Shown in pieces: positions 17,800 to 28,264 of a stretch of 64,000 bases of DNA. The notes under the pieces were generated by a model. That model saw only the letters and a program-made list of their open reading frames with translations. It did not search any database and had not been told where the DNA came from. The position numbers were made by a program, and so were the translations under genes. Source of the DNA: Desulfovibrio legallii (GTDB lineage Bacteria > Desulfobacterota > Desulfovibrionia > Desulfovibrionales > Desulfovibrionaceae); the NCBI RefSeq assembly GCF_900102485.1, contig NZ_FNBX01000001.1, positions 148,894 through 212,893 of the forward strand, in the 5' to 3' direction. Numbering within the stretch: position 1 is the stretch's first letter; each line of letters opens with the position of its first letter.

Positions 17800-19830
17800 A
17801 TGCGTTGGACACTTATGCACAAGTATGTGGGCTCGTTATTCGGCGCCCTGATCACCTGTTGCGGCATAGTGTTGTTTGTTTCCATCTACTATATGAAAGT
17901 GCCCATTGAGGACGAGCTGGACAAAGGCATCCGCCGCATGTGTCAGGTGGTGCACATGTCCAATGAAAGCACGGCCCAGCGCTTTGCCCAGAGCGCCGCG
18001 CTCATTGCTGACGAAGACAGCCTTGCCCGCGCCATCGCCGAAAAAGACCACGAAACGGTCTCCCGCCTGGGCAAGGCAGCTATGGAGAAGGCCAACTCCG
18101 ACTTCATGACCATCACAGACGCTACAGGCGTGGTGGTGGGCCGCGGGCACTCCGCCAAGTACGGCGACAGCGTCCTTAAGCAGGAAACCGTGGTTAAGGC
18201 CCTCAAGGGCCAACCGGCTGTGGCCGTGGTTGCGGGCACCGTGGTGCCCTTCACCCTGCGGGCTAGTCAGCCGGTCATGTACGAGGGCCGCCTAGTGGGC
18301 AGCATCTCCATCGGCGTTTCGCTGGTGGACCCGGCCTATATGGACTGGCTCGGCAAGGTGACGGGCTCCCATGTGACCATCTTCAAGGGCGATACCCGCG
18401 TTATGACCACCATCGTCCGGGACGGCAAGCGCGTCATCGGCACCAAGCTGGAATCCAAGGATATTGTCAAGGCCGTGCTGGAGCGGGGCGAAACCGTCTT
18501 TGCCCACAATACCATTCTGGGCGTGCCGTACAATTCCGCCTACTGGCCGGTTAAAGCCGCCGACGGCAAAACCGTGGGCATGTGGTCCGTGGGCATGCCC
18601 ATTGACGTGCTGCGCGGGCTGGAAAAAACCGCTATCCAGAAGGCCGTTATGGTGGGCTGTGCCCTGCTGGCCTTTCAGCTCACCATCTCCTTCGTTCTGG
18701 GGCGGATGGTGGGCGCGCCCGTGGCCAGGATCACCAGCTACGCCCAGGCCGTGGCCGCAGGCAAGGACAACAACCTGACGCTGGACGTGCACAGCCACGA
18801 CGATATGGGCCTCCTGGCCGATTCGCTGCGCAGCATGGAGGCCAATTTGCGCAACCTGGTGAGCGAGGCCGCAGCCCAGGCTGAAGAGGCCCGCAAAAAA
18901 GGCGCGGAAGCGGAAAAAGCCATGGCCGAGGCCCGCGAAGCCCAGACCCGCGCCGAAAGCGCCCGACAGGAAGGCATGGTCAACGCCGCCGCCCAGATTG
19001 AAGGGGTGGTGGATCAGCTCAACGCCTCCATCAACGATATGGCCGCCAGGGTGGAAAACACCGCCAAGGCCCTGGACCACGCCGCCGCGCGGCTCTCCGA
19101 AACGGCTACCGCCATGGAGGAAATGAACTCCACCGTTCTGGAGGTGGCCAAAAACGCCGGCGGCGCGGCGGACGTTTCCAACGCGACCAAAAACAAGGCC
19201 GAAAGCGGCGCGACCATTGTTTCCCAGGCCGTGTCCAGCATCCAGGAAGTGCAGCGCCAGTCCCTGGCCCTCAAGGAAGGTATGAACCAGCTGGACGAGC
19301 ACGCCCGTGCCATCAGCCACATCATGGGCGTTATCTCGGACATTGCGGACCAGACCAACCTGCTGGCCCTCAACGCCGCCATTGAGGCCGCCCGCGCGGG
19401 CGACGCCGGGCGCGGCTTCGCCGTGGTGGCCGACGAGGTGCGCAAACTGGCTGAGAAAACCATGGCCTCCACCACGGACGTGGGCAACGCCATCCACGCC
19501 ATCCAGGAAAGCGCCGGGCAGAGCATCGGCCAGGCGGATGTGGCCGCCAAAAACATCGCCGAAGCCACGGACTTCTCCAATAAGTCCGGCGAGGCCTTAA
19601 ACGAAATTGTGGGCATGGTGGAACAGACCGCCGACGAAGTGCGCGCCATTGCCACGGCCAGCGAGGAGCAATCCTCGGCCAGCGAGGAAATCAACCGCTC
19701 CATCGCCGACGTGAACCAGATCGCCGCCGCCACCAGCGCGGACATGCGGGCCGTCAACCAGGAGCTGGACGCCCTGCGCGAACAGGCCCGGAACCTGGTG
19801 GGGCTCATCGAAACCATGAAAAAGGCCTGA
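17800..19830 (+). CDS. Methyl-accepting chemotaxis protein with periplasmic Cache-like sensor
   Basis: 676 aa. TM1 is at about 8-35 ([21 protein letters not shown]). A periplasmic sensor of about 260 residues has Cache-type features ([34 protein letters not shown]). TM2 is near 300, followed by a HAMP domain and a long signalling coiled coil with the hairpin tip [19 protein letters not shown]. The C-terminus ends TMKKA and lacks a CheR-docking pentapeptide. CAAGGAGC precedes the ATG. It signals to CheA/CheW, and the ligand is unknown; Cache sensors usually bind small organic acids or amino acids. A terminator follows. Confidence 0.9.
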   Translation: MRWTLMHKYVGSLFGALITCCGIVLFVSIYYMKVPIEDELDKGIRRMCQVVHMSNESTAQRFAQSAALIADEDSLARAIAEKDHETVSRLGKAAMEKANSDFMTITDATGVVVGRGHSAKYGDSVLKQETVVKALKGQPAVAVVAGTVVPFTLRASQPVMYEGRLVGSISIGVSLVDPAYMDWLGKVTGSHVTIFKGDTRVMTTIVRDGKRVIGTKLESKDIVKAVLERGETVFAHNTILGVPYNSAYWPVKAADGKTVGMWSVGMPIDVLRGLEKTAIQKAVMVGCALLAFQLTISFVLGRMVGAPVARITSYAQAVAAGKDNNLTLDVHSHDDMGLLADSLRSMEANLRNLVSEAAAQAEEARKKGAEAEKAMAEAREAQTRAESARQEGMVNAAAQIEGVVDQLNASINDMAARVENTAKALDHAAARLSETATAMEEMNSTVLEVAKNAGGAADVSNATKNKAESGATIVSQAVSSIQEVQRQSLALKEGMNQLDEHARAISHIMGVISDIADQTNLLALNAAIEAARAGDAGRGFAVVADEVRKLAEKTMASTTDVGNAIHAIQESAGQSIGQADVAAKNIAEATDFSNKSGEALNEIVGMVEQTADEVRAIATASEEQSSASEEINRSIADVNQIAAATSADMRAVNQELDALREQARNLVGLIETMKKA

Positions 19831-19851
19831 CGGCCTTACGCAGAAACGCAG

Positions 19852-19884
19852 AAAAAGGGGGGGGCGCAAGCCCCCCCCTTTTTT
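19852..19884. terminator. Bidirectional terminator between chemoreceptor gene and ychF
   Basis: A 14-bp stem of A5-G8-C paired with G-C8-T5 around a GCAA tetraloop (19852-19884). Poly-A on one side and poly-T on the other allow use from both strands. Confidence 0.92.
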
Positions 19885-19942
19885 GTCGGCGCACACGGCC
19901 CTTGCCGCCCTGGCCCGCCGGCCTGGCCAGCACCCGGCGGCG

Positions 19943-21043
19943 CTACACGTTGAACAAAAAGTGCATAACGTCGCCGTCCTGCACCACATAGTCCTTGCCC
20001 TCCACCCGCAGCACGCCGGCGGCGCGGCAGGCGGCCTCGCTTTCGTGGCTCATGTAGTCGTCGTAGGCAATGACCTCGGCCCGGATGAAGCCGCGCTCAA
20101 AATCCGTATGGATGACGCCCGCGGCCTGCGGGGCCTTCCAGCCCTTGTGGATGGTCCAGGCCCGCACTTCGTCCGGCCCGGCGGTGAAATAACTGCACAG
20201 CCCCAGGGTGGCGTAGCCCGTGTGGATGATGCGCGCAAGCCCGCTTTCCTCAATGCCGTAAGAGGCCAGCATTTCAGCCTGCTCCGCCGGGTCCAGGCCC
20301 TGCAGCTCCTCCTCCAGCCGGGCGCAGATGCGGGCAAAGCCCGCGCCGCGCGCCTTGGCCAGCGCCTCCACTTCCTGGGCCAGGGCATTGCCCTGGGCGG
20401 CAGCCCCTTCGTCCACATTGGCGCAATATATGACGGGCTTGGCCGTGAGCAGGCCCAGCTCCCGCCAGGCGGCAAGAAAGCCCTCGTTTTCCGGCAGGGG
20501 GAAGTCCCGTGCGGCCTTGCCCTCGTTAAGGTGGGCCAGCAGCTGCTGCATATGCTCGGCGGCCGCCTTGGCCTCCTTGCTGCCCTTGGCCAGCTTCTGC
20601 AGCTTTTCCAGGCGCTTTTCCGCGCCCTGCACGTCGGCCAGCAGCAGTTCCAGCTCAATGGTTTCCACATCGCGCAGGGGGTTCACGTCGCCGTCCACAT
20701 GGGTGACGTTTTCGTCCTCAAAGCAGCGCACCACCTCCACGATGGCCGCGCATTCGCGGATATTGCCCAAAAACTGGTTGCCCAGCCCCTCGCCCTTGCT
20801 GGCCCCGCGCACCAGCCCGGCAATGTCGATAAAGTCCACGCTGGCATAAATGGTCTTGCGCGGCCGGGCCTTGGCGGTCAGGGCGTCCACCCGCGCGTCC
20901 GGCACGGCCACCGTGGCCTTGTTGGGCTCAATGGTGCAGAAGGGATAGTTGGCGGCCTGGGCGTTCTGCGCCTTGGTCAGGGCGTTGAACAGCGTGGATT
21001 TGCCCACATTGGGCAAGCCCACAATACCGATGCTGAGCGACAT
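19943..21043 (-). CDS. ychF: Ribosome-binding ATPase YchF
   Basis: 366 aa, Obg-family P-loop NTPase that binds ribosomes and hydrolyses ATP. The G1 motif GLPNVGKST is at residues 8-16 and the G3 motif is DIAGL. The G4 position reads NVDE instead of NKxD, the known reason YchF prefers ATP over GTP. The C-terminal TGS domain ([21 protein letters not shown]) is present. GGAGG lies six bases before the ATG. It is a single gene on the minus strand between repeat-bearing gaps. Confidence 0.95.
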   Translation of the reverse strand: MSLSIGIVGLPNVGKSTLFNALTKAQNAQAANYPFCTIEPNKATVAVPDARVDALTAKARPRKTIYASVDFIDIAGLVRGASKGEGLGNQFLGNIRECAAIVEVVRCFEDENVTHVDGDVNPLRDVETIELELLLADVQGAEKRLEKLQKLAKGSKEAKAAAEHMQQLLAHLNEGKAARDFPLPENEGFLAAWRELGLLTAKPVIYCANVDEGAAAQGNALAQEVEALAKARGAGFARICARLEEELQGLDPAEQAEMLASYGIEESGLARIIHTGYATLGLCSYFTAGPDEVRAWTIHKGWKAPQAAGVIHTDFERGFIRAEVIAYDDYMSHESEAACRAAGVLRVEGKDYVVQDGDVMHFLFNV

Positions 21044-21340
21044 GCAGCCTCCGTGGCGGGCGTCTGCCTGCGCAGCCGCCGGAACAGTGTGCCGACGCGC
21101 GCCCAGGGGACGGTGCGCCGGCCGGATAAAAAATGCCGCCCCGGCACATGCGCCGGAGCGGGCCTGTTATAGCCGCAAGCGCGGCGCAGGGCAAGGCGGT
21201 CGAATCCAAAAGCCGAGGCTGAAAGCTGCGGTCGGGGCCGGGCCCAACCGCCGGAGCCGGAAGCCAAAGCCCCCCTGAAACAAAGTGCAAGCGTCGGGGC
21301 TGGAAGCCGGTCCTGCCGCAAAACGCCCGGCCCTGCCCCC

Positions 21341-21488
21341 AGGGCAGATCGCCTTTGAGAATATGTCTTCTCAAGAGGTTACGACACGTTCGTTCCGGCG
21401 CGCAGCAGCGCAAATGCAGTGCGCTTGCGCCTGCACGGCGAGCGTCTGCGCACATAGCCGCCACGGCATTGCAACATGGCACTGCCGC
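21341..21488 (+). repeat. Palindromic intergenic repeat, family A copy 2
   Basis: Starts AGGGCAGATC, has the 5' hairpin region CTTTGAGAATA...TTCTCAAG and ends in the decayed hairpin CGGCATTGCAACATGGCACTGCCG. The most diverged full-length copy. It lies between ychF and the FlgO-like genes and does not touch a stop codon. Confidence 0.75.
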
Positions 21489-21519
21489 AAGAAAAACCCT
21501 CCCCGGAAGCGCCGCGTTT

Positions 21520-22131
21520 CTATTGCAGGCGGGTACGCACGGTGGGGGTCAGCCCGTCGCCCGCGCCGGGGCCGCGGTCGCGCACAAGGTTGCGCATGTC
21601 GTCGGTAATGGGCACGGTGGCCGTGCCCATGGCCAGCACCTCGCCGCTGGTGGTGTGGATAAGGCGCATGCTGAAGCGCACCTGCTCCCGGCTCACCACA
21701 TAGGTGCCGGCCAGCACGGCCTGGCCCGTGCCGCTGGTTGCGGCCAGCTTGCGCACATCGCGGGTGAGGTAGAACTCGCCGCGCCGCTGGTCAAAGCGGA
21801 TGACGCTGCCCCGCCGGATTTCCTGAAAGCGGTAGCCTTTGTTGACAAGCCAGCGCGCCACCTCTTCCGTCATCTGCCGGGCCAGGGGCGAGGATTCTTC
21901 CAGATTGTTGATGTTGGCAGGCGTCGTGCCCAGGATCATGATCCGGGCGCGGGCCAGGGACTTGCGCTCGCTGCTGGTCATGCCGGGGTCGTCCCCGGCG
22001 TAGCGCATCATAAGTTGTTCGTCCATCTGTTTGGCAATGCTGTCCGCAGCGCGCGGCACGTTTCCGGCGGCGGCGGCAAGGGGAAAAAGCAGGGCCGCCA
22101 GCACAAGCAGGACAATACTCCAGCGGTACAT
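21520..22131 (-). CDS. FlgO-like envelope protein
   Basis: 203 aa with a signal peptide (MYRWSIVLLVLAALLFPLAA). The body (YAGDDPGMTSSERKSLARARIMI, SSPLARQMTEEVARWLVNKG, AVLAGTYVVSREQVRFSMRL) resembles the FlgO domain of outer-membrane proteins linked to flagellar assembly in Vibrio. GAGGTTG lies before the ATG. It is the last of three adjacent minus-strand genes with short gaps. Export is clear from sequence; a flagellar role is inference from family only. Confidence 0.7.
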   Translation of the reverse strand: MYRWSIVLLVLAALLFPLAAAAGNVPRAADSIAKQMDEQLMMRYAGDDPGMTSSERKSLARARIMILGTTPANINNLEESSPLARQMTEEVARWLVNKGYRFQEIRRGSVIRFDQRRGEFYLTRDVRKLAATSGTGQAVLAGTYVVSREQVRFSMRLIHTTSGEVLAMGTATVPITDDMRNLVRDRGPGAGDGLTPTVRTRLQ

Positions 22132-22140
22132 GGCACAACC

Positions 22141-22476
22141 TCAGCGCATGGTGCGCAGCAAAAGATCCACACCGTCCAGCTCGCGGCGGAGGATCTGCGC
22201 CGTGGCATCGTCGGCGCAGATGGAAAGGGCCTGCAAATAGCGCTGCCGGGCCAACTCGTAACGGCCCAGGCTGCGGTATTCGCGGGCTTCCTGCATATAT
22301 TTCAGGCTGTATTCGTTGGCGTCCGAGAGGTAGGCGGCGTGTTCTCTGGCGGCCTTGCGGGCCGCGGCGTCCCCTTCGCTCTGTTCGCCATAGGCGGAAA
22401 GGCCGTCCGCCCGCACGGCAGGCGTTGCGGCCAGCAGAACGGCCAGGCAGCAAAAGGCTGACAACAGGCGCAGCAT
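22141..22476 (-). CDS. Small exported TPR-like protein
   Basis: 111 aa with a signal peptide (MLRLLSAFCCLAVLLAATPA, cleavage near VRADG). The mature part is helical, and YRSLGRYELARQRYLQALSICADD reads as a single tetratricopeptide-like unit. GGGAGGAGC immediately precedes the ATG. It lies between the two FlgO-like genes, ten bases from each neighbour, so the three are certainly one operon. It may act as a periplasmic adaptor for the FlgO-like proteins; this is inferred from context. Confidence 0.7.
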   Translation of the reverse strand: MLRLLSAFCCLAVLLAATPAVRADGLSAYGEQSEGDAAARKAAREHAAYLSDANEYSLKYMQEAREYRSLGRYELARQRYLQALSICADDATAQILRRELDGVDLLLRTMR

Positions 22477-22486
22477 AGCTCCTCCC

Positions 22487-23155
22487 TCACCGCCCTTGCC
22501 GGATGGGCACCACGCCGCTGCTCACGGCCTGCATGGGCGTATACAGGCTCACGGGCCGCCGGGGCGCGGCGTTCTGGGCCACGCTCACGGGCTTCGCCCT
22601 TGGGGCGTCGGGCTCGCTCAGGCGGGCCACAATGGGCGTGTTGACCAGCACCAGCTGCCCCGTGCGCAGCACCAGGCCGTCGCTGGCGCGCACCAGGCGG
22701 GCGTTCACAAAAGTGGCGTCTTTATCCACATGATAGGTGCCCACCACCAGGGCGGCCCACTTCTGCCCCACAGTGCTGACCATCTGGTCCGCGGCCAGGG
22801 CTATGTCCTCCCGTCCGCCCTGGACGGAAATGGCCCCGGTGAGGCGGTATTCCCGCGCGGGAAAGCCGCGCTGGTTAAACTCGTAGAACAGCGATTCCGC
22901 CAGCAGGCGGCCCAGGGCTGAGCTGCGCGCGGTGTTGTTCTGGTCCACAAAGGCCGTGGGCATGGCCACCACGCCCTGCAGGGCGTCGTTGGGCATGGTG
23001 GCGAGCATCTGGTCCGCCAGTTCGCGGGCCTTCAGCTTGATCTCCACAGCGTCCGTATACCCTGGGTCCAGGGCCGAGGGCCCGTGCCTGCCGCAGGCGG
23101 GCAGCAGAAGCAGCAGGGCGCAGCAGAGGCAACAGCGTAAAAAAGGATGCGACAT
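22487..23155 (-). CDS. FlgO-family outer-membrane lipoprotein
   Basis: 222 aa. A short signal ends in a lipobox (LLPAC, Cys21). The FlgO-like domain spans about 40-165 (ARELADQMLATMPNDALQG, LGRLLAESLFYEFNQRGFPA, TGAISVQGGREDIALAADQM, NARLVRASDGLVLRTGQLVL). The C-terminal 50 residues are Pro/Ala-rich and probably disordered. GAGGTT lies seven bases before the ATG. It is the first gene of the three-gene set, divergent from ispG across about 196 bases. Confidence 0.75.
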   Translation of the reverse strand: MSHPFLRCCLCCALLLLLPACGRHGPSALDPGYTDAVEIKLKARELADQMLATMPNDALQGVVAMPTAFVDQNNTARSSALGRLLAESLFYEFNQRGFPAREYRLTGAISVQGGREDIALAADQMVSTVGQKWAALVVGTYHVDKDATFVNARLVRASDGLVLRTGQLVLVNTPIVARLSEPDAPRAKPVSVAQNAAPRRPVSLYTPMQAVSSGVVPIRQGR

Positions 23156-23351
23156 ACTAACCTCAAAAGGGTTCTTGCCCTCTTATCGGCGGCCGCGCCA
23201 AAAACTTGAGCGCGGGGGAAAAATCCGCCGCCGCACACGGCCGTATGCTCCATCCTTGCAAAACATGTTCCAGGCGCGGGCTTGGCTTGCAGGGCGAAAT
23301 GGCATAAAGAATTCGTTTACGGAACGCGCCCCGACGGGCGCAGGGGGAAGC

Positions 23352-24425
23352 ATGGGCAGACACAAAACCCGCGCCATCCGGCTGGGGCGGCTGACCATCG
23401 GCGGGGACGCCCCGGTGGCGGTGCAGAGCATGACCAATACCGACACCAGGGACGCCGCGGCCACCCTCGCGCAGATAGCCCGTCTGGCCGCCCGCGGCTG
23501 CGAGGCCGTGCGGCTGGCCGTGCCGGACATGGCCGCCGTAGCCGCCCTGCCCGCCATCCGCGCGGGCGCCTCCCTGCCCCTTATTGCGGACATCCACTTT
23601 GACTATCGCCTGGCCGTGGCCGCCGTGGAGGCCGGGCTGGAAGGCCTGCGCATCAATCCCGGCAATATCGGCCCCAGGGAACATGTGGACCGGGTGGTGG
23701 ACGCAGCCAAGGCCCACGGCGCGGTTATCCGGGTGGGCGTCAACTCCGGCTCGGTGGAAAAAGGCCTGCTGCAGAAGTACGGCGGCCCCCGGCCCGAAGC
23801 CCTGGTGGAAAGCGCCCTGGGGCATGTGCGGCTGCTGGAGGCGCGCGGCTTTTACGACACCAAAATTTCCCTCAAATCCTCCTCGGTGCTGGATACCGTT
23901 ACGGCCTACCGCCTGCTGGCCCAGGCCTGCGATTACCCCCTGCACATCGGCGTCACCGAGGCCGGGGGGCTGCTGCGCGGCACGGTCAAATCCGCCGTGG
24001 GCCTGGGCCTTCTGCTCCACGAAGGCATAGGCGATACCCTGCGCGTCTCGCTCACCGCCGACCCGGCCGAGGAAGTGACCGTGGCCTGGGAGATTCTGCG
24101 CGCCCTGGGCCTGCGTTCGCGCGGGCCGGAAATCATTTCCTGCCCCACCTGCGGGCGCACGGAAATCGACCTCTTTTCCCTGGCCCGCGCCGTGGAGGAC
24201 CGCCTGGCCACATCCACGGCGGATATCAAGGTGGCGGTCATGGGCTGCGTGGTCAACGGCCCTGGCGAGGCCCGCGAGGCCGACCTGGGCCTGGCCGGCG
24301 GCAGGGACAAAGGCGTCATTTTTCGCAAAGGCGAGGTCATCCGCTCGGTCAAGGGGCAGGAAGCCCTGCTGGCGGCTTTTATGGAAGAACTGCAATCACT
24401 GCTCAACGAAAAGGAATCAGACTAA
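23352..24425 (+). CDS. ispG: (E)-4-hydroxy-3-methylbut-2-enyl-diphosphate synthase
   Basis: 357 aa, the [4Fe-4S] enzyme that reduces MEcPP to HMBPP in the MEP isoprenoid pathway. The cluster ligands are visible in CPTCGRTE and in [10 protein letters not shown] near the C-terminus. The N-terminal TIM-barrel opens [27 protein letters not shown] precedes the ATG; the open frame further upstream runs through the divergent gene. It overlaps proS by one base (TAATG). The same cluster carries ispA and dxs of the same pathway. Confidence 0.95.
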   Translation: MGRHKTRAIRLGRLTIGGDAPVAVQSMTNTDTRDAAATLAQIARLAARGCEAVRLAVPDMAAVAALPAIRAGASLPLIADIHFDYRLAVAAVEAGLEGLRINPGNIGPREHVDRVVDAAKAHGAVIRVGVNSGSVEKGLLQKYGGPRPEALVESALGHVRLLEARGFYDTKISLKSSSVLDTVTAYRLLAQACDYPLHIGVTEAGGLLRGTVKSAVGLGLLLHEGIGDTLRVSLTADPAEEVTVAWEILRALGLRSRGPEIISCPTCGRTEIDLFSLARAVEDRLATSTADIKVAVMGCVVNGPGEAREADLGLAGGRDKGVIFRKGEVIRSVKGQEALLAAFMEELQSLLNEKESD

Positions 24426-26155
24426 TGCGCTTCAGTGCCTGCTACATCCCCACCCTCAAGGAAAGCCCGGCCGATGCGGAGGTGGTCAGCCACAAGCTGC
24501 TGCTACGCGCGGGCATGGTGCGGCGGCTCACCTCCGGCCTGTACACCTACCTGCCCCTGGGCCTGCGCGTCATGGAAAAAATTTCGCGCATCGTGCGCGA
24601 GGAGGTCAACGCCGCAGACTACCAGGAGCTGCTCATGCCCATGGTCCAGCCCGCCGACCTATGGAAGGAGACGGGCCGCTGGGAACACTACGGCAAGGAG
24701 CTGCTGCGCTTTAAGGACCGCAACAACCGCGACTACTGCCTGGGCCCCACCCACGAGGAAGTGGTCACGGATCTGGTGCGCGGCGAAGTGCGCTCCTACC
24801 GCCAGCTGCCCGTGCGCCTGTATCAGATTCAGACCAAATTCCGCGACGAGATCCGCCCCCGCTTCGGCCTCATGCGCGGGCGCGAATTTATCATGAAGGA
24901 CGGCTACTCCTTCGACGCCACAAACCAGGGCGCGGAAGAAAGCTATAAGGCCATGCAAGCGGCCTATACCCGCGTGTTCCAGCGCCTGGGCCTGCGCTTC
25001 CGCGCCGTAGAGGCCGATTCCGGCTCCATCGGCGGCAACTTCTCGCACGAGTTTATGGTGCTGGCGGATACGGGCGAGGACACCATCGCCTTCTGCCATG
25101 ACTGCAACTACGCCGCCAATGTGGAGCGGGCCGAAGCGCTCTGGAAAGGCGCGCCCACCGCTGCCGCCTGCCCCCCGGCGGAACAGGTCGCCACACCCGG
25201 CGCGCACAGCGCCGAGGATGTGGCCGCCCTACTGGGCGTCCCCATGACGCAGGTGGTCAAAACCATGCTCTTCAAGGCCGACGGCAAGACCGTGGCCGTG
25301 CTGGTGCGCGGCGACCGCCAGGTTAACGACATCAAACTCAAAAATCTGCTCAAAGCCCAGGACGTGGTCCTGGCCGACCCCGCAACGGTGGAGGCCGCAA
25401 GCCGCGCGCCCCTGGGCTTTGCCGGCCCCGTGGACCTTAACGCACCCATTTATGCCGACAGTGAGCTCGCGGGCGGCACGGACTATGTGACGGGGGCCAA
25501 CGCGGGCGACGCGCACCTGCGGCATGTGGACCTCCGCCGCGACGCCGTCGTCACGGCCTGGGCCGACCTGCGCGCCGTTACCGAAACCGACCCTTGCCCA
25601 CGTTGCGGCGGCCGCCTGAGCCTGACCAAAGGCATTGAGGTGGGCCACATCTTTATGCTGGGCTACAAATACAGCGAGCCCATGCACGCGGTTTTCCTGG
25701 ACGAAAACGGCAAGGAAAAGACCATGATCATGGGCTGCTACGGCATCGGCATCTCCCGCGTGGCCGCCGCCGCCATTGAGCAGAATCACGACGAGCACGG
25801 CATCATCTTTCCCCCGGCCATCAGCCCCTTTGACTGCATGCTGCTCAACCTGGACCCGCGCGATGCGGCCGTAAACGCCGTGGTGGAGGAAGTCTACGCC
25901 ATGCTGGGCGACATGGGCGTGGACGTGCTGCTGGACGACCGGGAGGAACGCCCCGGCGTCAAATTCAAGGATGCGGATCTGCTGGGCTTCCCCCTGCAGC
26001 TGGTGGCGGGCGGCAAAGGCGTTAAGCGCGGCGTGCTGGAATGCAAGGACCGCCGCACGGGGCAAAAGGGCGAACTCCCCCTGGATGGCCTGGCCGAAGC
26101 CTTCCGGACGTGGGCGGCGGAAGTGCGCGCGGGGTGGAAAAAACTGCTGGATTGA
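24425..26155 (+). CDS. proS: Prolyl-tRNA synthetase (bacterial type)
   Basis: 576 aa, charges tRNA-Pro. Class II motifs are present (motif 2 around [17 protein letters not shown], motif 3 around [20 protein letters not shown]). The bacterial YbaK-like editing insertion (roughly 230-390), which clears Ala-tRNA-Pro, lies between motifs 2 and 3, followed by an anticodon-binding domain at the C-terminus. The ATG shares a base with the ispG stop. The length is usual. Confidence 0.95.
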   Translation: MRFSACYIPTLKESPADAEVVSHKLLLRAGMVRRLTSGLYTYLPLGLRVMEKISRIVREEVNAADYQELLMPMVQPADLWKETGRWEHYGKELLRFKDRNNRDYCLGPTHEEVVTDLVRGEVRSYRQLPVRLYQIQTKFRDEIRPRFGLMRGREFIMKDGYSFDATNQGAEESYKAMQAAYTRVFQRLGLRFRAVEADSGSIGGNFSHEFMVLADTGEDTIAFCHDCNYAANVERAEALWKGAPTAAACPPAEQVATPGAHSAEDVAALLGVPMTQVVKTMLFKADGKTVAVLVRGDRQVNDIKLKNLLKAQDVVLADPATVEAASRAPLGFAGPVDLNAPIYADSELAGGTDYVTGANAGDAHLRHVDLRRDAVVTAWADLRAVTETDPCPRCGGRLSLTKGIEVGHIFMLGYKYSEPMHAVFLDENGKEKTMIMGCYGIGISRVAAAAIEQNHDEHGIIFPPAISPFDCMLLNLDPRDAAVNAVVEEVYAMLGDMGVDVLLDDREERPGVKFKDADLLGFPLQLVAGGKGVKRGVLECKDRRTGQKGELPLDGLAEAFRTWAAEVRAGWKKLLD

Positions 26156-26232
26156 CCGCCGGGCGCGCGTCGTTTTGCTTCCGGCGGCGTCCGCAACCTG
26201 CCCGCCGCGCCAGGTCTTTTTCAGGTGGAGCC

Positions 26233-27696
26233 ATGACCGACGTCATTCTGAGTGTGCGCGAGCTGACGGAAGAGCTGCGCAAAAGCCTTGAAGGGCGCTT
26301 CCCCTTTGTCTGGGTGCGGGGCGAGGTGACCAACCTCTCCCGCCCCGGCTCCGGGCACGTCTACTTCAGCCTCAAAGATCAGGAGGCGCAGCTCCAGTGC
26401 GTGTGGTTCCGGCAGCGGCAGGGACGGGGCGGGCAGACCTTTGACCCGCTCACGGGCGAAGTCTTTGACGCGCCCCGGCCCGCGCCCGCGGATTTGCTGC
26501 GCAACGGGCTCGACGTGCTCTGCGCCGGGCGCATCGGCGTATACGCCCCGCGCGGACAGTACCAGCTCACGGTAGAGCTGGCCCAGCCCGCCGGGGAAGG
26601 CCTGCTGGCCCAGGCCTTTGAAGAGAACAAGCGCAAGCTGGCGGCCCAGGGGTATTTTGCCGCGGAACGCAAGCGCAGACTGCCCTGGGATCCGCAGCGC
26701 GTGGCGCTGATCACCTCGCCCACGGGCGCTGCCGTGCACGACTTCTGGCGGCTGGCGGCAGACAGGGGCAGCGGGGCGCGGGTGCGCCTCTTCCCGGCCC
26801 TGGTGCAGGGGGCGGAGGCCGCGCCCTCCCTGGTGCGCGCACTGGAAGAAGCCAACGCCCAGGGCTGGGCGCAGGTTATCGTGCTCATCCGGGGCGGCGG
26901 TTCACTGGAGGATTTGTGGGCTTTTAATGAGGAAAGCGTGGCCACGGCCGTATTCCGCTCCCGCTTGCCGGTGCTGGCGGGCATCGGGCACGAAGTGGAC
27001 GTTACGCTGGCGGACATGACGGCCGACGTGCGCGCGGCCACGCCCTCCCACGCGGCGCAGTTGCTCTGGCCGCCGCGCGCCGAGCTGGCGCAGATGACGG
27101 ACCAGACCGCGGACAGCCTGCGCGCGGCCTGGGAGCGACGGCTGACCGCGCGGGAACAGGCCCTGGCCCACTGCGAACAGGGCTTGCGCTGGTTTTCGCC
27201 CCAGCGGCGGCAGACCCGCCTGGCCGAACGGCTGGAAAATCTGGACGCAGCGCTGCAGCGGGCGGCCCACCGCTGGCTGGAAGACAAACGGCTGCGCCTG
27301 GAGCGCCTGGATCAGGCCCGGCGCAGCGCCGCCCGCCCGGGACGTCTGGCCGCCCCCACGGCGCGCCTGCACCTGCTGGAGGCGCGGCTGCAGGAAAGTC
27401 TGCCCCGGCTGCTGGAGCGGCGGGAACAGCGACTCGCACGGCTATCGGGCCTGGCGTCCGGCCTCTGGCGGCAAAAGGTCACGCTCTGGGAACAACGCCG
27501 AGAACGGCTGGACATGGCGCTCGCGGGCGTCGATCCGCAAGCCCCCTTGCGCCGGGGCTACGCCCTGGTGCGCGGGGCGGACGGAAGCCTGCTGCGCTCC
27601 GTGGCGGGCGTGCAGCCGGGCGCGCGCGTAACGGTGCGCCTGGCCGACGGCAGCCTGGGGGCCGAAGTGCGCACGGTGCGGCAGGACGCGGAATAG
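26233..27696 (+). CDS. xseA: Exodeoxyribonuclease VII large subunit
   Basis: 487 aa. An N-terminal OB-fold (SVRELTEELRKSLEGRFPFV, WVRGEVTNLSRPGSGHVYFS) is followed by the catalytic core with IVLIRGGGSLEDLWAFN and GIGHEVDVTLAD, then a long coiled-coil arm. With XseB it degrades single-stranded DNA to short oligonucleotides in the cytoplasm. AGGTGGAG precedes the ATG. It is separated from xseB by 304 bases of repeat-like DNA, unusual for a pair that is normally adjacent. Confidence 0.95.
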   Translation: MTDVILSVRELTEELRKSLEGRFPFVWVRGEVTNLSRPGSGHVYFSLKDQEAQLQCVWFRQRQGRGGQTFDPLTGEVFDAPRPAPADLLRNGLDVLCAGRIGVYAPRGQYQLTVELAQPAGEGLLAQAFEENKRKLAAQGYFAAERKRRLPWDPQRVALITSPTGAAVHDFWRLAADRGSGARVRLFPALVQGAEAAPSLVRALEEANAQGWAQVIVLIRGGGSLEDLWAFNEESVATAVFRSRLPVLAGIGHEVDVTLADMTADVRAATPSHAAQLLWPPRAELAQMTDQTADSLRAAWERRLTAREQALAHCEQGLRWFSPQRRQTRLAERLENLDAALQRAAHRWLEDKRLRLERLDQARRSAARPGRLAAPTARLHLLEARLQESLPRLLERREQRLARLSGLASGLWRQKVTLWEQRRERLDMALAGVDPQAPLRRGYALVRGADGSLLRSVAGVQPGARVTVRLADGSLGAEVRTVRQDAE

Positions 27697-28000
27697 GCCG
27701 GGCAGGCATTTGTACAACCCCGGACAAGTGGTGTACACATCCTTCTGACAGGCTGCGGCCACTCCTTCAATACCGCCTTCCGCTTCGGTCAGGGCAGGGC
27801 CGGCGGGCTCTGTGCGGAAAGAAAATTTTTTTTGCAGGATGGGCCGTGGGGGCAGAAAACTTTTGGCCAGCTTAGCCCATTACAATGCAGGAAGTTACGG
27901 GCGAAGACAGCAGCGCTCGTTACGGGCGAAGGCGCGGCGCGCAAAAGTTTCCTTCCCCCACACAAACTTCCTGCCGATCCTATTGGCGAACAGGTGCACC
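27697..28000. repeat. xseA-xseB spacer with degenerate family B inverted repeat
   Basis: 304 bases without a gene. GTGGGGGCAGAAAACTTTTG (27846-27865) and CAAAAGTTTCCTTCCCCCAC (27942-27961) form an 18/20 inverted repeat with a 76-base interior. The interior contains GTTACGGGCGAAG twice (a 13-base direct repeat). The arms resemble the perfect palindrome at 45926-45973. Confidence 0.6.
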
Positions 28001-28264
28001 ATGAGCGACGCCCAGGAACAGAATTTTGAGAAACAGATGGCCCGTCTGCAGGAAATCGTCGCGGCGCTGGAATCGGACGATCTGCCGCTGGAACAGGGCA
28101 TGGCCCTCTACCGGGAGGGCATGGCCTGTTCCCGCTTCTGCCGCGAACGGCTGGAAAAAGCCCGCCACGAACTGGAGCTGTGGCAGGACGGGCAGGCCGC
28201 GCCCTGCAGCGCGGACGACGCCGGTGCGGCCGCGGACGCAGCGGACGCCGGGGAGAAGGAATAA
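28001..28264 (+). CDS. xseB: Exodeoxyribonuclease VII small subunit
   Basis: 87 aa. The XseB helical hairpin NFEKQMARLQEIVAALESDD, LPLEQGMALYREGM is diagnostic. The C-terminal 20 residues are an Ala/Asp-rich extension. CAGGTG precedes the ATG. The stop overlaps the ispA ATG (TAATG), so it is coupled to the isoprenoid genes. It partners XseA, encoded just upstream. Confidence 0.93.
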   Translation: MSDAQEQNFEKQMARLQEIVAALESDDLPLEQGMALYREGMACSRFCRERLEKARHELELWQDGQAAPCSADDAGAAADAADAGEKE

